A stretch of DNA of 64,000 nt. Source: Paenarthrobacter aurescens TC1 (GTDB taxonomy: Bacteria; Actinomycetota; Actinomycetes; Actinomycetales; Micrococcaceae). Position numbers and translations under genes: made by a program. Location of the stretch: positions 1 through 64,000 of the forward strand of contig CP000474.1 in NCBI GenBank assembly GCA_000014925.1, read 5' to 3'. Positions within the stretch are counted from its first letter, which is position 1, and each line of letters starts with the position of its first letter. Positions 31,870 to 39,639 of the stretch are shown piece after piece. The notes beneath the pieces were generated by a model, which did no database searches, was not told the DNA's origin, and saw nothing but the letters and a program-made list of their open reading frames with translations.

Positions 31870-32358
31870 CTATGGCCTCAATTCAATGACCGTCTTGCCG
31901 ATTCTCACGGGGACGCCAAGCTCAACCGGTAAAGCACGGGTGAGCTGTTGATCGGCCAGGTAGGTGCCGTTGGTGGAGCCAAGGTCCTCGATAAACCAGC
32001 GGCTGCCCTGCGGGAACAGGCGTGCGTGCCGGCCGGAAGCGTAATCATCTTCCAAGACAAGCGTGGCTTCCTGTGCGCGGCCGAGCAGGATGGGGCTGGC
32101 GGCCAAGGGAACCGTGGTGCCCTTGAGCGGGCCCTCCGTGACTACCAGCGTGCGTGCATGCTGGATTGCCGGTGGCGGAGAAGCTGCGAGCTCAGGATGC
32201 TTGCGCACTTCGCGTGCTGTGGGAACGCCAGTGACGGCCTTGCGGCCAATCTGGAAGTCACGGCGCATGGTGGTCACGATGCTGAAGATCAAGACCCACA
32301 ACAAAAGGAGGAACCCGAAGCGAAGCGCTGTAATGGTCAGTTCGCTGATGTCGTTCAC
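31870..32358 (-). CDS. fhaB: FHA domain protein FhaB (FipA)
   Basis: A phosphothreonine-binding adaptor recruited by PknA/PknB. The product is 162 residues: one N-terminal membrane segment (about 7-28), a short linker, and a C-terminal FHA domain with LLGRAQEATLVL, SGRHARLF and DLGSTNGTYL. It overlaps fhaA by four bases and leads pstP by three. A normal member of the operon. Confidence 0.92.
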   Translation of the reverse strand: MNDISELTITALRFGFLLLLWVLIFSIVTTMRRDFQIGRKAVTGVPTAREVRKHPELAASPPPAIQHARTLVVTEGPLKGTTVPLAASPILLGRAQEATLVLEDDYASGRHARLFPQGSRWFIEDLGSTNGTYLADQQLTRALPVELGVPVRIGKTVIELRP

Positions 32359-33098
32359 GCGTGGCCACCCGGGGTTTGGGGGAGGAGGCGGAAAATGATC
32401 TTGGTACGTCCCATCGTGATGGTTGAGCCGTCTGTGAGCTCCACGCTGCCGTTCACTTTATGTCCGTTAACGTAACTGCCGTTGGTTGAGCCAAGGTCAA
32501 CAGCCCAAGTGCTGCCATTCTCGGTGCGGACCTCAAGGTGCTTCCGGGAAACGCCCGTGTCATCCACAAGGATGTCCGCTTCCGAGGAGCGGCCCAGGAC
32601 AACGGACAGGGCGTTGAGGGAATACCGCTGGCCACCGATGTCCAGCACAGGCTGCAGGCGGGTGGGTTTCCGCGCCGGGGCAGCCGGAACGTGGGCACGA
32701 GGGGCTTGTGGAGCAGCGTCATCCGACGACTTCTCGGTGCGCGAGTTAATTTCGAAGTGACCGGCACGCTCTTCGTCATTGCGCCTGAACGAAATGCGGA
32801 CGGCACCTTGAAGGGTGTAGCCCTGGCTACGGACGTGCTGGATAACGACGTCGCACAGTTCCTCGGCCAGCGGGGTTCCCCATTCCTGGGCCCTGGCAAA
32901 ATCCTCGTCGCTGAGCAGGACATCAAAAACGTTGGGAGCCAGCGTCCGCCCGGCTGCGATGGTGATGGACTTGTTGTCCAACTCGCGCCTTAGCTTGCTT
33001 GCAATCTCCACCGGCTCAACACGTGCCCGCGACCCCGTGGAGAAGACGTTGCGGACGGCCTTTTCAATGCCGCGCTCGACTTTGTCCAGCAAACCCAT
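32355..33098 (-). CDS. fhaA: FHA domain protein FhaA with DUF3662
   Basis: First gene of the fhaA-fhaB-pstP-rodA-pbpA-pknA-pknB operon. The product is 247 residues. The N-terminal DUF3662 domain (GLLDKVERGIEKAVRNVFS through the YTLQGAVRISF region) is followed by a basic linker and a C-terminal FHA domain with VVLGRSSEADILV, VSRKHLEVR and LGSTNGSYVNG. In mycobacteria FhaA binds the peptidoglycan flippase regulator MviN; here this is by family analogy. An AGGAGA-like ribosome-binding site precedes the ATG. Confidence 0.93.
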   Translation of the reverse strand: MGLLDKVERGIEKAVRNVFSTGSRARVEPVEIASKLRRELDNKSITIAAGRTLAPNVFDVLLSDEDFARAQEWGTPLAEELCDVVIQHVRSQGYTLQGAVRISFRRNDEERAGHFEINSRTEKSSDDAAPQAPRAHVPAAPARKPTRLQPVLDIGGQRYSLNALSVVLGRSSEADILVDDTGVSRKHLEVRTENGSTWAVDLGSTNGSYVNGHKVNGSVELTDGSTITMGRTKIIFRLLPQTPGGHA

Positions 33099-33473
33099 GG
33101 TCCTTCTCCTTTCCTTGCCGCGGCACCCGTTGTGCCTGGTCCGATAGTCCGTCCATTGCTCCGTCCGCGCACACAGCGAAGTACGCGCCTGACGGCCCTT
33201 CCACTTCCCGATACTACTGGGACTGACTGGGAATGGCCTTAATCCACAACGCCTTGCGACCCGGAAAAGTTCGATCCAGGCCCATGTTGGCGCGGGAGGC
33301 GGGGGCTGAAATTCTCGTCAGGTTCAGCTGTTGTTAGGGGACTCCCAGCCCGCTCCGGAGCCCTGCCAACCCGTCGATTGGTGTTTTGCTCCGGATGTCC
33401 GTTATGCTTGATCTCGCTGCTTTTGAAGGAAACGAAGCTGGGAGACCAGCCGAAGTCCGGAAAAAGAAGTTGC
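33099..33473. other. Intergenic region between fhaA operon and tRNA-Leu
   Basis: A 375-base divergent spacer that must hold the leftward promoter of the seven-gene fhaA operon and the rightward promoter of tRNA-Leu. A weak pair, TTGGTG at 33378-33383 and TATGCT at 33403-33408 (19-base spacer), faces the tRNA but is 65 bases from it. No gene is convincing here. Confidence 0.35.
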
Positions 33474-33556
33474 GCGCGAGTGGCGGAACGGCAGACGCGC
33501 TGGCTTCAGGTGCCAGTATCCGAAAGGGTGTGGGGGTTCAAATCCCCCCTCGCGCA
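33474..33556 (+). tRNA. tRNA-Leu (anticodon CAG)
   Basis: An 83-base class II tRNA. Acceptor arms GCGCGAG and CTCGCGC pair fully, the anticodon loop TTCAGGT carries CAG, and a long variable arm (ATCCGAAAGGGT region) precedes the T-arm GGGGGTTCAAATCCCCC. The discriminator is A and CCA is not encoded. Confidence 0.96.
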
Positions 33557-33564
33557 CGCAATTG

Positions 33565-33597
33565 AAAGAGCCCCGGTCTTAGGACTGGGGCTCTTTT
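33565..33597 (+). terminator. Intrinsic terminator after tRNA-Leu
   Basis: Ten-base arms AAAGAGCCCC and GGGGCTCTTT, extended inwards by GGTC/GACT pairing, lie nine bases after the tRNA and end in a T-run. Confidence 0.85.
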
Positions 33598-33756
33598 GCG
33601 TTTCACGGCTCGGCCTGTCTCGCGGATCCCGCCCCGCGGCTCTCCGAAACCCGCCCTTGTCCGGTCTCCTCGGCGTTGTACGGCGGGGGATTCCTGTAAG
33701 CCGGGGAGCTATCGCAAGGTGCCCGGACCCTCCGCTCCGGTCCCCAACCGCGACCG

Positions 33757-34455
33757 TCAGCTGCGCGCGGTACCCGTGAACCGGCGTCGTGAGTTGCTCA
33801 GGTGCAGGCGCATCGCCGCTGCGGCAGCCACAGCATCGCCCTCCGCGATTGCTGCGTATATAGAGGAGTGCTCGTGGACCACTTGCTCGAAGCGTCCGCG
33901 GGAATCCTGCTCATCGTCCGATACGAGGCGCGGGCGGGGCATGGTGATCATGGTTTGGCCTAGGGCCGAGATGCAATCCGTATAAAAGGGATTACCTGTG
34001 GCAGCCGCAACGGCCCGATGGAACTCGAAGTCGGCCTTCATTGAATGGGCGGGGTGGCCTGAGCTCGCGATGAACTGTTCCAAGGCGCCGTGCGCGGCCT
34101 TGAGTTGCCGTTCGCTGTGGTTTCGCGCGGCAAGTGCGGCAGCTTCGGTTTCGACGGCGATCCGGAAGTCGAGCATCTGAAGCCGCTCTTCGATGCTGGC
34201 AACCGCCCGCGTTCCGGGGGCGGGCGTGGGGCCGTCCGAGGGTGGGGTCAGCGCAAAGCTGCCCCGTCCTCGTTCGGTTTCCACAAGTCCCTCGGCCTGC
34301 AGGCGTGTCAGCGCGGAGCGGACGACGGTCCGGCTCACCCCGAACTCGCTGATGAGGGTGTTTTCGCTGGGGAGCTTCTCACCTGGCTGGATGACGCCGT
34401 CGACGATGCGGTTGCGAAGGTCGGCGGCGAGATCCGCGGTCAGGTTTCGGCTCAT
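33757..34455 (-). CDS. GntR/FadR-family transcriptional regulator
   Basis: A 232-residue regulator from ATG 34455 (MSRNLTADLAADL); a longer frame to 34503 overlaps the upstream gene and is unlikely. Residues 1-70 are the winged helix with PGEKLPSENTLISEFGVSRTVVRSALTRLQAEGLV. The rest is an all-helical FCD effector domain with metal-type DFEFHRAV, HEHSSIYAAI and MRLHLSNSRRR. It follows the enolase-superfamily gene by ten bases on the same strand, so it probably controls that gene, responding to its substrate or product. A FadR-type palindrome lies upstream of the enolase gene. Confidence 0.88.
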   Translation of the reverse strand: MSRNLTADLAADLRNRIVDGVIQPGEKLPSENTLISEFGVSRTVVRSALTRLQAEGLVETERGRGSFALTPPSDGPTPAPGTRAVASIEERLQMLDFRIAVETEAAALAARNHSERQLKAAHGALEQFIASSGHPAHSMKADFEFHRAVAAATGNPFYTDCISALGQTMITMPRPRLVSDDEQDSRGRFEQVVHEHSSIYAAIAEGDAVAAAAAMRLHLSNSRRRFTGTARS

Positions 34456-34465
34456 GGGTTCCAGA

Positions 34466-35593
34466 TTACGCGCCGAACTCCACGGAATCGGTGGTCCACG
34501 CACGTGCCTGATCGCTCAGGGTGACGCCCAGTCCGGGGCGGTCCGGAACAATCATGCGGCCGTTCTTGGTTTCCAGGCGTTCCTCGAACAGGGGATCGAG
34601 CCAGTCGAAGTGCTCCACCCAAGGCTCCCGCGGGTACGCGGCGGCCAGGTGCAGGTGGATTTCCATGGCGAAGTGCGGCGCGAGGCCCAGACCTCTTTCA
34701 TCCGCTAATGCGGCCAAGCGCAGGAACTGGGTGATGCCGCCGACGCGCGGAGCATCTGGCTGGATGATGTCGCAGCCGTTGGCGTTGATGAGGCCCTTGT
34801 GCTCGGCGACAGACGCCAGCATCTCGCCCGTGGCAATGGGTGTGTCCAGGACCTGGGCCAGGTGCGCGTGGCCTTCGAAGTCATAAGCGTCCAGCGGCTC
34901 TTCGATCCAGATGAGGTTGAATTCCTCGAGTTGGCGGCCCATGCGGAGCGCGGTGGCCCGGTCCCATTGCTGGTTGGCGTCCACCATGAGCGGGACGTCC
35001 CAGCCGATGTGTTCGCGGATGCCAGCTACGCGGCGGAGGTCTTCCTTGGAATCAGGCAGGCCAACTTTGATCTTGATGCCGCCGATGCCTTCCTCGATGG
35101 ACTGGCTGGCGCGGGCCTTGACCTCGTCCAGGGTGGCGTTGAGGAAGCCGCCGGAGGTGTTGTAGGTCTGCACTGAGTCGCGGTAGGAACCCAGGAGCTT
35201 GGCAAGGGGGAGTCCGGCACGCTTGGCTTTGAGATCGTAAAGCGCGATGTCGATGGCGGCCAACGCTTGTGTTGCAACACCTGAGCGTCCAACAGAGGCG
35301 CCGGCCCAGAGGAGCTTGGTGTAGATCTTGCCGATGTCGTTGGGGTCTTCGCCGATGATGCCCTCGGCGACTTCCTTGGCGTGGGCGTATTGTGCGGGTC
35401 CGCCGGCGCGCTTGGAGTAGCTGAAGCCGATGCCGCTGTGACCTTGTTCCGTGGTGATCTCGGCAAACAGGAACACCACCTCGGTCATGGGCTTTTGGCG
35501 GCCTGTAAAGACTTTGGCGTCGCTGATCGGTACGGTGAGGGGCAAACGTGCCGTGGACAGCTTGACGTGGCGAATGAGATCGACGGTGCTCAT
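34466..35593 (-). CDS. Enolase-superfamily dehydratase, L-talarate/galactarate dehydratase-like
   Basis: A 375-residue mandelate-racemase-type enzyme, likely dehydrating a hexaric or related sugar acid. ATG 35593 was chosen because AGGAG precedes it (a longer frame reaches 35629). Visible parts are the capping domain with DAKVFTGR, the catalytic lysine region GGIKIKVGLPD, metal ligands in PLMVDANQQW, IWIEEPLDAYD and ATGEMLAS, DIIQPDAPRVGGIT, and the late His in LGLAPHFAMEIHLHLAA. The set fits the MR subgroup. The exact substrate is a guess from overall wording. It is followed by its likely GntR regulator. Confidence 0.85.
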   Translation of the reverse strand: MSTVDLIRHVKLSTARLPLTVPISDAKVFTGRQKPMTEVVFLFAEITTEQGHSGIGFSYSKRAGGPAQYAHAKEVAEGIIGEDPNDIGKIYTKLLWAGASVGRSGVATQALAAIDIALYDLKAKRAGLPLAKLLGSYRDSVQTYNTSGGFLNATLDEVKARASQSIEEGIGGIKIKVGLPDSKEDLRRVAGIREHIGWDVPLMVDANQQWDRATALRMGRQLEEFNLIWIEEPLDAYDFEGHAHLAQVLDTPIATGEMLASVAEHKGLINANGCDIIQPDAPRVGGITQFLRLAALADERGLGLAPHFAMEIHLHLAAAYPREPWVEHFDWLDPLFEERLETKNGRMIVPDRPGLGVTLSDQARAWTTDSVEFGA

Positions 35594-35635
35594 GGTTCTC
35601 CTAGTGGGTACGGCGTCCTTGCCTGTCACTTAGGA

Positions 35636-35661
35636 TACAAGTTATGTACTTGTACTACAAG
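35636..35661. promoter_or_regulatory. Overlapping FadR-type operator palindromes
   Basis: Two overlapping palindromes lie 42 bases upstream of the dehydratase start: TACAAGT and ACTTGTA at 35636-35654 (five-base spacer), and CTTGTA-C-TACAAG at 35649-35661. The second fits the GT-N3-AC core known for FadR-subfamily GntR regulators. Binding by the regulator at 33757-34455 is inferred. Confidence 0.65.
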
Positions 35662-35898
35662 AGTTCGGGGTTAGTTGTGGCGGCGGCTGAGACTTCGCAT
35701 AGCCATTTGTTCCCGGGGGCTGTTGTTAAGGTTCGCGGCTCGGGGATGGAGCTGGTGGTTACCTTCTCTGACGGCGCTACGGCTGCCGCTGAAATAGTCG
35801 ACGACGGCGGCAAGCCCGCCTTGGTGGTAGAGGCGTACACCACGGGCGCCGGGAAGGAGATCACGCGGAATGTGGTTTGTGTGTGCTGTTTTTGCTGA
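35644..35898 (+). CDS. Small hypothetical protein, uncertain
   Basis: An 84-residue ORF divergent from the dehydratase. Its ATG lies inside the operator palindromes, so a later start may be used if the gene is real. The middle part (VVKVRGSGMELVVTFSDG) looks like a small beta-rich domain and codon choice is gene-like. The end NVVCVCCFC has four cysteines, unusual here. No family was recognised and no clear ribosome-binding site is visible. A chance frame remains possible. Confidence 0.4.
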   Translation: MYLYYKSSGLVVAAAETSHSHLFPGAVVKVRGSGMELVVTFSDGATAAAEIVDDGGKPALVVEAYTTGAGKEITRNVVCVCCFC

Positions 35899-36293
35899 GG
35901 GGCGGGGCTGAGGGTTGGGTGGTGAGTGGCTTTGGAGTATTGCCCCTGCGGCCGATCCTTGGTGACTCCGCGGCCGAAGAGGCCTCACCGTGATCTCGAT
36001 ACCGTGAACGGGGCAGATCTGCACTACGCGGCATCTTTGTTGGTATCAGTCGACGTCACTGTGTATGTCTCGTGCAGAGGTGGAGTGGTTCGCTGGAGCG
36101 CGTCTTACTCCGGCACCCCTAACACCACCTGCAACCGAAATATTCACTAGCTAACGAAATCTACGCTGTCGGGCAGTCCTTTCCTATATCGTCACAGGAT
36201 GCAAGGCACCCCACGTGTGGGCAGAAAACCTCGGCCGTGTCGTGCGACGTTGCACAGCCCCTGGCGGGAGGCCTTAGGAGGATCAACGAACTA
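35899..36293. other. Intergenic region without recognised content
   Basis: About 395 bases between the small ORF and the lectin terminator. Short ORFs on both strands show no family resemblance, and base composition is somewhat less GC-rich around 36130-36190. I see no repeat, RNA gene or operator here. Confidence 0.4.
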
Positions 36294-36328
36294 TGGCCAC
36301 CACCCGCCCAATAAGGGGGTGGTGGCCA
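36294..36328 (-). terminator. Hairpin after the lectin gene
   Basis: Twelve-base arms TGGCCACCACCC and GGGTGGTGGCCA flank an 11-base loop, starting ten bases past the stop of the minus-strand lectin gene. It is a strong stem without a clear T-tract. Confidence 0.6.
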
Positions 36329-36338
36329 CGGCCTGCAA

Positions 36339-36851
36339 TCAGCGGCCGTAGGTTTGGGTTTGCCACACTGCCCGGGCGCTGCTGCCACTGTTGTGGTACA
36401 TCACAAAGTTTCCGTCCGACTGCATTCGCAGGGCCCTGGTGCTGCCGCTGCTCAGCCCTGGGGTGCCTGACTGCCATAGCACGTTCATCGATTGCCCGTA
36501 CACGACAATGTTGCCGTCGTGCTGAAGCGCCAGCATCTTCGCGTTCTTCCCGTTGGTTCGGGTGTGCCAGAGAGCCGTCCCATTCTTGTACACGACAAAG
36601 TTCGAGTCGCTCTGGAAGACTGCCTTGTATGGGCCGTTAACAAGGCAGAAATTACCAGGCGAGTACATTAGGCTCCAGTCTGGAACTATGCCGATGCTCT
36701 GTCCCGTGCGGTAGCACGGGAGGAAACCCCAAGATGACCCCGTTGCGGCGCTGGCGGGTTGGACACCCAACCCGCCGAGGAGGCTCAGCGCCAAGACACC
36801 AGACCCTAGGGCTGTGACCATCCTCTTTCTGCGGGTTACTTGCTTTCGCAT
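36339..36851 (-). CDS. Secreted bulb-type mannose-binding lectin domain protein
   Basis: From ATG 36851 the product is 170 residues. The first ~39 are a Sec signal peptide: basic MRKQVTRRKR, hydrophobic core ALGSGVLALSLLGGLG, and a cleavage site after PASAA. The mature part is one B-lectin beta-prism domain with three mannose-binding QxDxNxVxY motifs: QSDSNFVVY, QHDGNIVVY and QSDGNFVMY. The protein is probably released or cell-wall associated, binding mannose-type glycans. It is divergent from the ECF sigma gene with 549 bases between. A longer frame to 36947 is not needed. Confidence 0.87.
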   Translation of the reverse strand: MRKQVTRRKRMVTALGSGVLALSLLGGLGVQPASAATGSSWGFLPCYRTGQSIGIVPDWSLMYSPGNFCLVNGPYKAVFQSDSNFVVYKNGTALWHTRTNGKNAKMLALQHDGNIVVYGQSMNVLWQSGTPGLSSGSTRALRMQSDGNFVMYHNSGSSARAVWQTQTYGR

Positions 36852-37400
36852 ATTCGCTCCAATCGTTCGCCCCTTCCGGGGCGTTTCTTGATGGGTGATA
36901 GCCCGCCCGATAACGGGCCAACAGTCTGGCCAACAGTGGCCATCCATCTGTTAAGTGACCCGGTGGCCAGCTTCATGACGGACTGGCGCCCTCACTCCAA
37001 AGATCGATCCGAACGCTACAGATGGGTGCCGCTGCTCACATCAACTCCTATGGCAGATTCCGCCGAGCGGCTCGAGCGTGTCGCGGCGGGCAGCCTCGAG
37101 GCCCCCAAAACAGGAGAGGTCCAGGTCCTAGTCGAGCGATTCGTCTCAGCCGTCAGAGCAAGCCATTTCTTGCCCGTTGTAGTTCTCCCCGGTCAATGCT
37201 CACTGGCTCTTGCAACCGGCGCGGTGGAGCTTGAATCTGGAGTTTGACCCTCCGGGTCGGCCTACGCCGCGACCGCAATCCACAGCGTGCCGTGCGGAGT
37301 GTCCCGGTTCTAAGGAAGTGGAACACCCTGTGTCCCCGAGTTCCGGGAATATTTTGAGTGACTGCAACACACTTGGATATGTGGCGGACAGGTATTGGGT
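36852..37400. other. Divergent intergenic region, lectin and sigma factor
   Basis: A 549-base gap with no convincing gene; the 136-codon frame at 36840-37247 begins inside the lectin gene and resembles nothing. A possible ECF-type promoter is GGAAC at 37320-37324, then GTT 15 bases later, about 60 bases before the sigma start. That would fit autoregulation but is a weak match. Confidence 0.35.
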
Positions 37401-37970
37401 ATGAGCTACCTATCGAGAGCCCCCGATCGGGAAGAGGCCTTTCGGGCGCTTTACAAGTCCGCCTACGCCGATCTACTGAAGTTTGTTCAGCGTCGAACCG
37501 AGGTGGCGAATGCCGAGGACGTAGTAGCTGAGGCATTTCTCATAGTCTGGCGGCGGTTTTCGGAAACGCCGAAGCATGAGGATGAGGCGCGGGCATGGAT
37601 CTTTGGCATCACACGAAATCTCATGCTCAACGCCCACCGCGGAGAACAGCGAAGACAGGCGCTGGGTGTGCGCCTCGCCGAGACGTCGACTCAAACCCAC
37701 ACCGCTTCCCACGCTGACGCGGTCAGTAGCCGCGTTGATTTAGGCAGAGCCTGGGAGTTGCTCTCCGAAGTCCACCAAGAGGCCCTCGGGCTTGCGATCT
37801 TCGAGAACATGACCGCACCCCAGGCGGCGCATGTACTGGGTATTTCTCCTGTCGCGTTTCGGCTCCGCCTAACCCGTGCAAGGCGAGCCCTGCGACTACT
37901 CCTTGACCACGTTCCCCGCCATGAGTCGCCGGCGCCAGCGACCTTTCCCGAAAGGGCCTCGACACCATGA
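37401..37970 (+). CDS. ECF RNA polymerase sigma factor
   Basis: A 189-residue extracytoplasmic-function sigma factor. Region 2 is EEAFRALYKSAYADLLKFV and AEDVVAEAFLIVWRRF, with EARAWIFGITRNLMLNAHR. Region 4 is WELLSEVHQEALGLAIFENM and APQAAHVLGISPVAFRLRL. ATG 37401 was preferred over a TTG six bases earlier. It overlaps the next gene by four bases (ATGA); that gene encodes a single-pass membrane protein, so the pair looks like a sigma/anti-sigma unit. Confidence 0.9.
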   Translation: MSYLSRAPDREEAFRALYKSAYADLLKFVQRRTEVANAEDVVAEAFLIVWRRFSETPKHEDEARAWIFGITRNLMLNAHRGEQRRQALGVRLAETSTQTHTASHADAVSSRVDLGRAWELLSEVHQEALGLAIFENMTAPQAAHVLGISPVAFRLRLTRARRALRLLLDHVPRHESPAPATFPERASTP

Positions 37971-38791
37971 AAGACACCCAGAATATCGACACACTGCTGC
38001 GGTCCATGGACGCCGCTGAGCAGAACAAACCCACTGACCCGCGACGTTCGCAGAAGGATCTGGAATTGATTCTCCGGTCCCACCCAGCTCCGGCAGCCAA
38101 GGGCATCAGACCTGCGGAACACCAAACGTCGACGTCGTTCCCAAGCCGCCGTCGTCGTCGAACACTCGCTTTGGGTGCCTTTGCTTTTGCCACAACAGTT
38201 GGGTTCCTGATCGGGCCCACCCTCTCAGGAGGCGACCCGGCCTTTGCAACGTGGACCGCCGTGCCGGGTGCGCTGGTAGGTGCCGAGCGCAACAGCGCGG
38301 TCTCGGACTGTGCCAAGTCCAGCAAAGGGGTTGGTGATGGCATGTTCGTAACAGATGTGGCCGCGGCGGAAGTGGCCATCGCCGAGAGGCGCGGCGCCTG
38401 GACCACCGTGGTTCTCAGCGGAGCTGACGGCTTCGAAGCTACCTGCACCACGGATTCCACAGCCCCTTGGTTCAAAAGAGGGTCCTTCGGCTCGGTTGGC
38501 AAACCGGGCAATGGGCACGAGCTCGCAGCCCGGGAAATCAGAACCACCCAGCTTGGTACCGGCGTCATCGCAGACAACCCGCTGTCAATCGCATCGGGTC
38601 AAGTTGGTCCGGAAGTCATTGCGATGACTTACACCGACATTGCCGGTGAACGGATTACGGCTACCGTATCGAAAGGCCAATTCGCCTTCTGGCTGCCGGG
38701 TGGGGAACTGGAAAACCCGTCGGAACAAGACGTGCCTGTTGAGGTGACGTACACCGACAACACTAGAGAAATCCGATATCTCAGTCTCTGA
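37967..38791 (+). CDS. Single-pass membrane protein, putative anti-sigma partner
   Basis: The product is 274 residues. A ~60-residue cytoplasmic N-terminus (IDTLLRSMDAAEQ, a helical stretch) precedes RRRRR and one membrane segment at about 66-86. A ~185-residue external domain follows, with two cysteines (SDCAKSS and EATCTTD) that may pair. No zinc anti-sigma motif is present. Four-base overlap with the sigma gene and the topology suggest a transmembrane regulator of that sigma factor. The external domain resembles nothing I recognise, so the anti-sigma role is inferred. Confidence 0.7.
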   Translation: MKDTQNIDTLLRSMDAAEQNKPTDPRRSQKDLELILRSHPAPAAKGIRPAEHQTSTSFPSRRRRRTLALGAFAFATTVGFLIGPTLSGGDPAFATWTAVPGALVGAERNSAVSDCAKSSKGVGDGMFVTDVAAAEVAIAERRGAWTTVVLSGADGFEATCTTDSTAPWFKRGSFGSVGKPGNGHELAAREIRTTQLGTGVIADNPLSIASGQVGPEVIAMTYTDIAGERITATVSKGQFAFWLPGGELENPSEQDVPVEVTYTDNTREIRYLSL

Positions 38792-38816
38792 TGGGCACCC
38801 TTGGAATCAAGGCCAC

Positions 38817-39500
38817 TTACTCCCGCAACGCCCCAAACCCAGTGATCAGCGCCTCAAGCCCCAAGCTAAACGCAACATCAGTCGGCCGCGTGTGCTTCTC
38901 GGCAGCCAAGCGATCCACGGCGGCGGTGAAGTTGGGGACCTGCTCGGCGAGGCTGCCGGCGTCGAAGATGTCCTCCGGTGCGGTGACGTCGTACGCGGCG
39001 CCAAACACAAAGGCTTCCAAAGCGACGATCGCCGAGATGATTTTCTCCTCCGGGAACCCGTCGTCGCGGAAACCAGCGGTTACGGCCTCGTACATCGCCA
39101 AAGTCTTGGGCGCATTTGCCACGGGAAGCACTGCAATCACGGGGATCAGCGGCGTATGTTCCGAGAACACATCCCGGTAGGACCACGCCCAGCGACGCAC
39201 GGCAACATCCCATGCCTCCACGCCGAACGCGGAGACATCCACCATCGCCGCCAAGTGGTCTTCCACCAGCAACAACACGTCATCCTTGGAGGCCACGTGG
39301 TTGTACAGGGCAGATGGCGCTACGCCGAGGGAGCGGGCAAGGGCGGCCATGGTGAGTCCGTCGTAACCCTTGCTGCTGATCAACTCGAGGGCCGCCGTCG
39401 TGATGCCGTCCTGGTCCAATATTGCCGCGGTTGGTCGGCCGGCGCGGCGGCGTACAGAACCGGCCGGGAGGGCGGAAGGAGCGGGCGTTGGTGCGGGCAT
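38817..39500 (-). CDS. TetR-family transcriptional regulator
   Basis: A 227-residue regulator from ATG 39500, supported by GAAAGG six bases upstream; an in-frame ATG at 39533 would add 11 residues. The N-terminal helix-turn-helix is TTAALELISSKGYDGLTMAALARSLGVAPSALYNHVASKDD. A variable helical ligand-binding domain follows. It is divergent from the putrescine oxidase gene, and a perfect palindrome lies between, so it likely represses the polyamine operon; the effector is probably a polyamine or a product. Confidence 0.88.
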   Translation of the reverse strand: MPAPTPAPSALPAGSVRRRAGRPTAAILDQDGITTAALELISSKGYDGLTMAALARSLGVAPSALYNHVASKDDVLLLVEDHLAAMVDVSAFGVEAWDVAVRRWAWSYRDVFSEHTPLIPVIAVLPVANAPKTLAMYEAVTAGFRDDGFPEEKIISAIVALEAFVFGAAYDVTAPEDIFDAGSLAEQVPNFTAAVDRLAAEKHTRPTDVAFSLGLEALITGFGALRE

Positions 39501-39580
39501 CGGAGGCCTTTCTGCTGCCTGTGTCCCCAGCATTATTCCATCGGGCCTTCACAGTAGGCGCCTCCAACGCTACTATGGAG

Positions 39581-39603
39581 ATAAATGAATGGCATTCATT
39601 TAT
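39581..39603. promoter_or_regulatory. Perfect palindrome, likely TetR operator
   Basis: Ten-base arms ATAAATGAAT and ATTCATTTAT with a three-base spacer GGC, 37 bases before the putrescine oxidase start and 81 bases from the TetR start. Size and symmetry fit a TetR-family operator controlling both divergent genes. Confidence 0.75.
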
Positions 39604-39639
39604 TGGTCAGCCACCACGGACGGCCACGGAGAGGACATC

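Noticed and set aside
36161..36388. A 75-codon minus-strand frame near the lectin 3' end
   Set aside because: It overlaps the lectin gene in another frame and the terminator hairpin, and has no supporting features.
36840..37247. A 136-codon plus-strand frame upstream of the ECF sigma gene
   Set aside because: It starts inside the lectin gene, has no ribosome-binding site, and the product resembles nothing.
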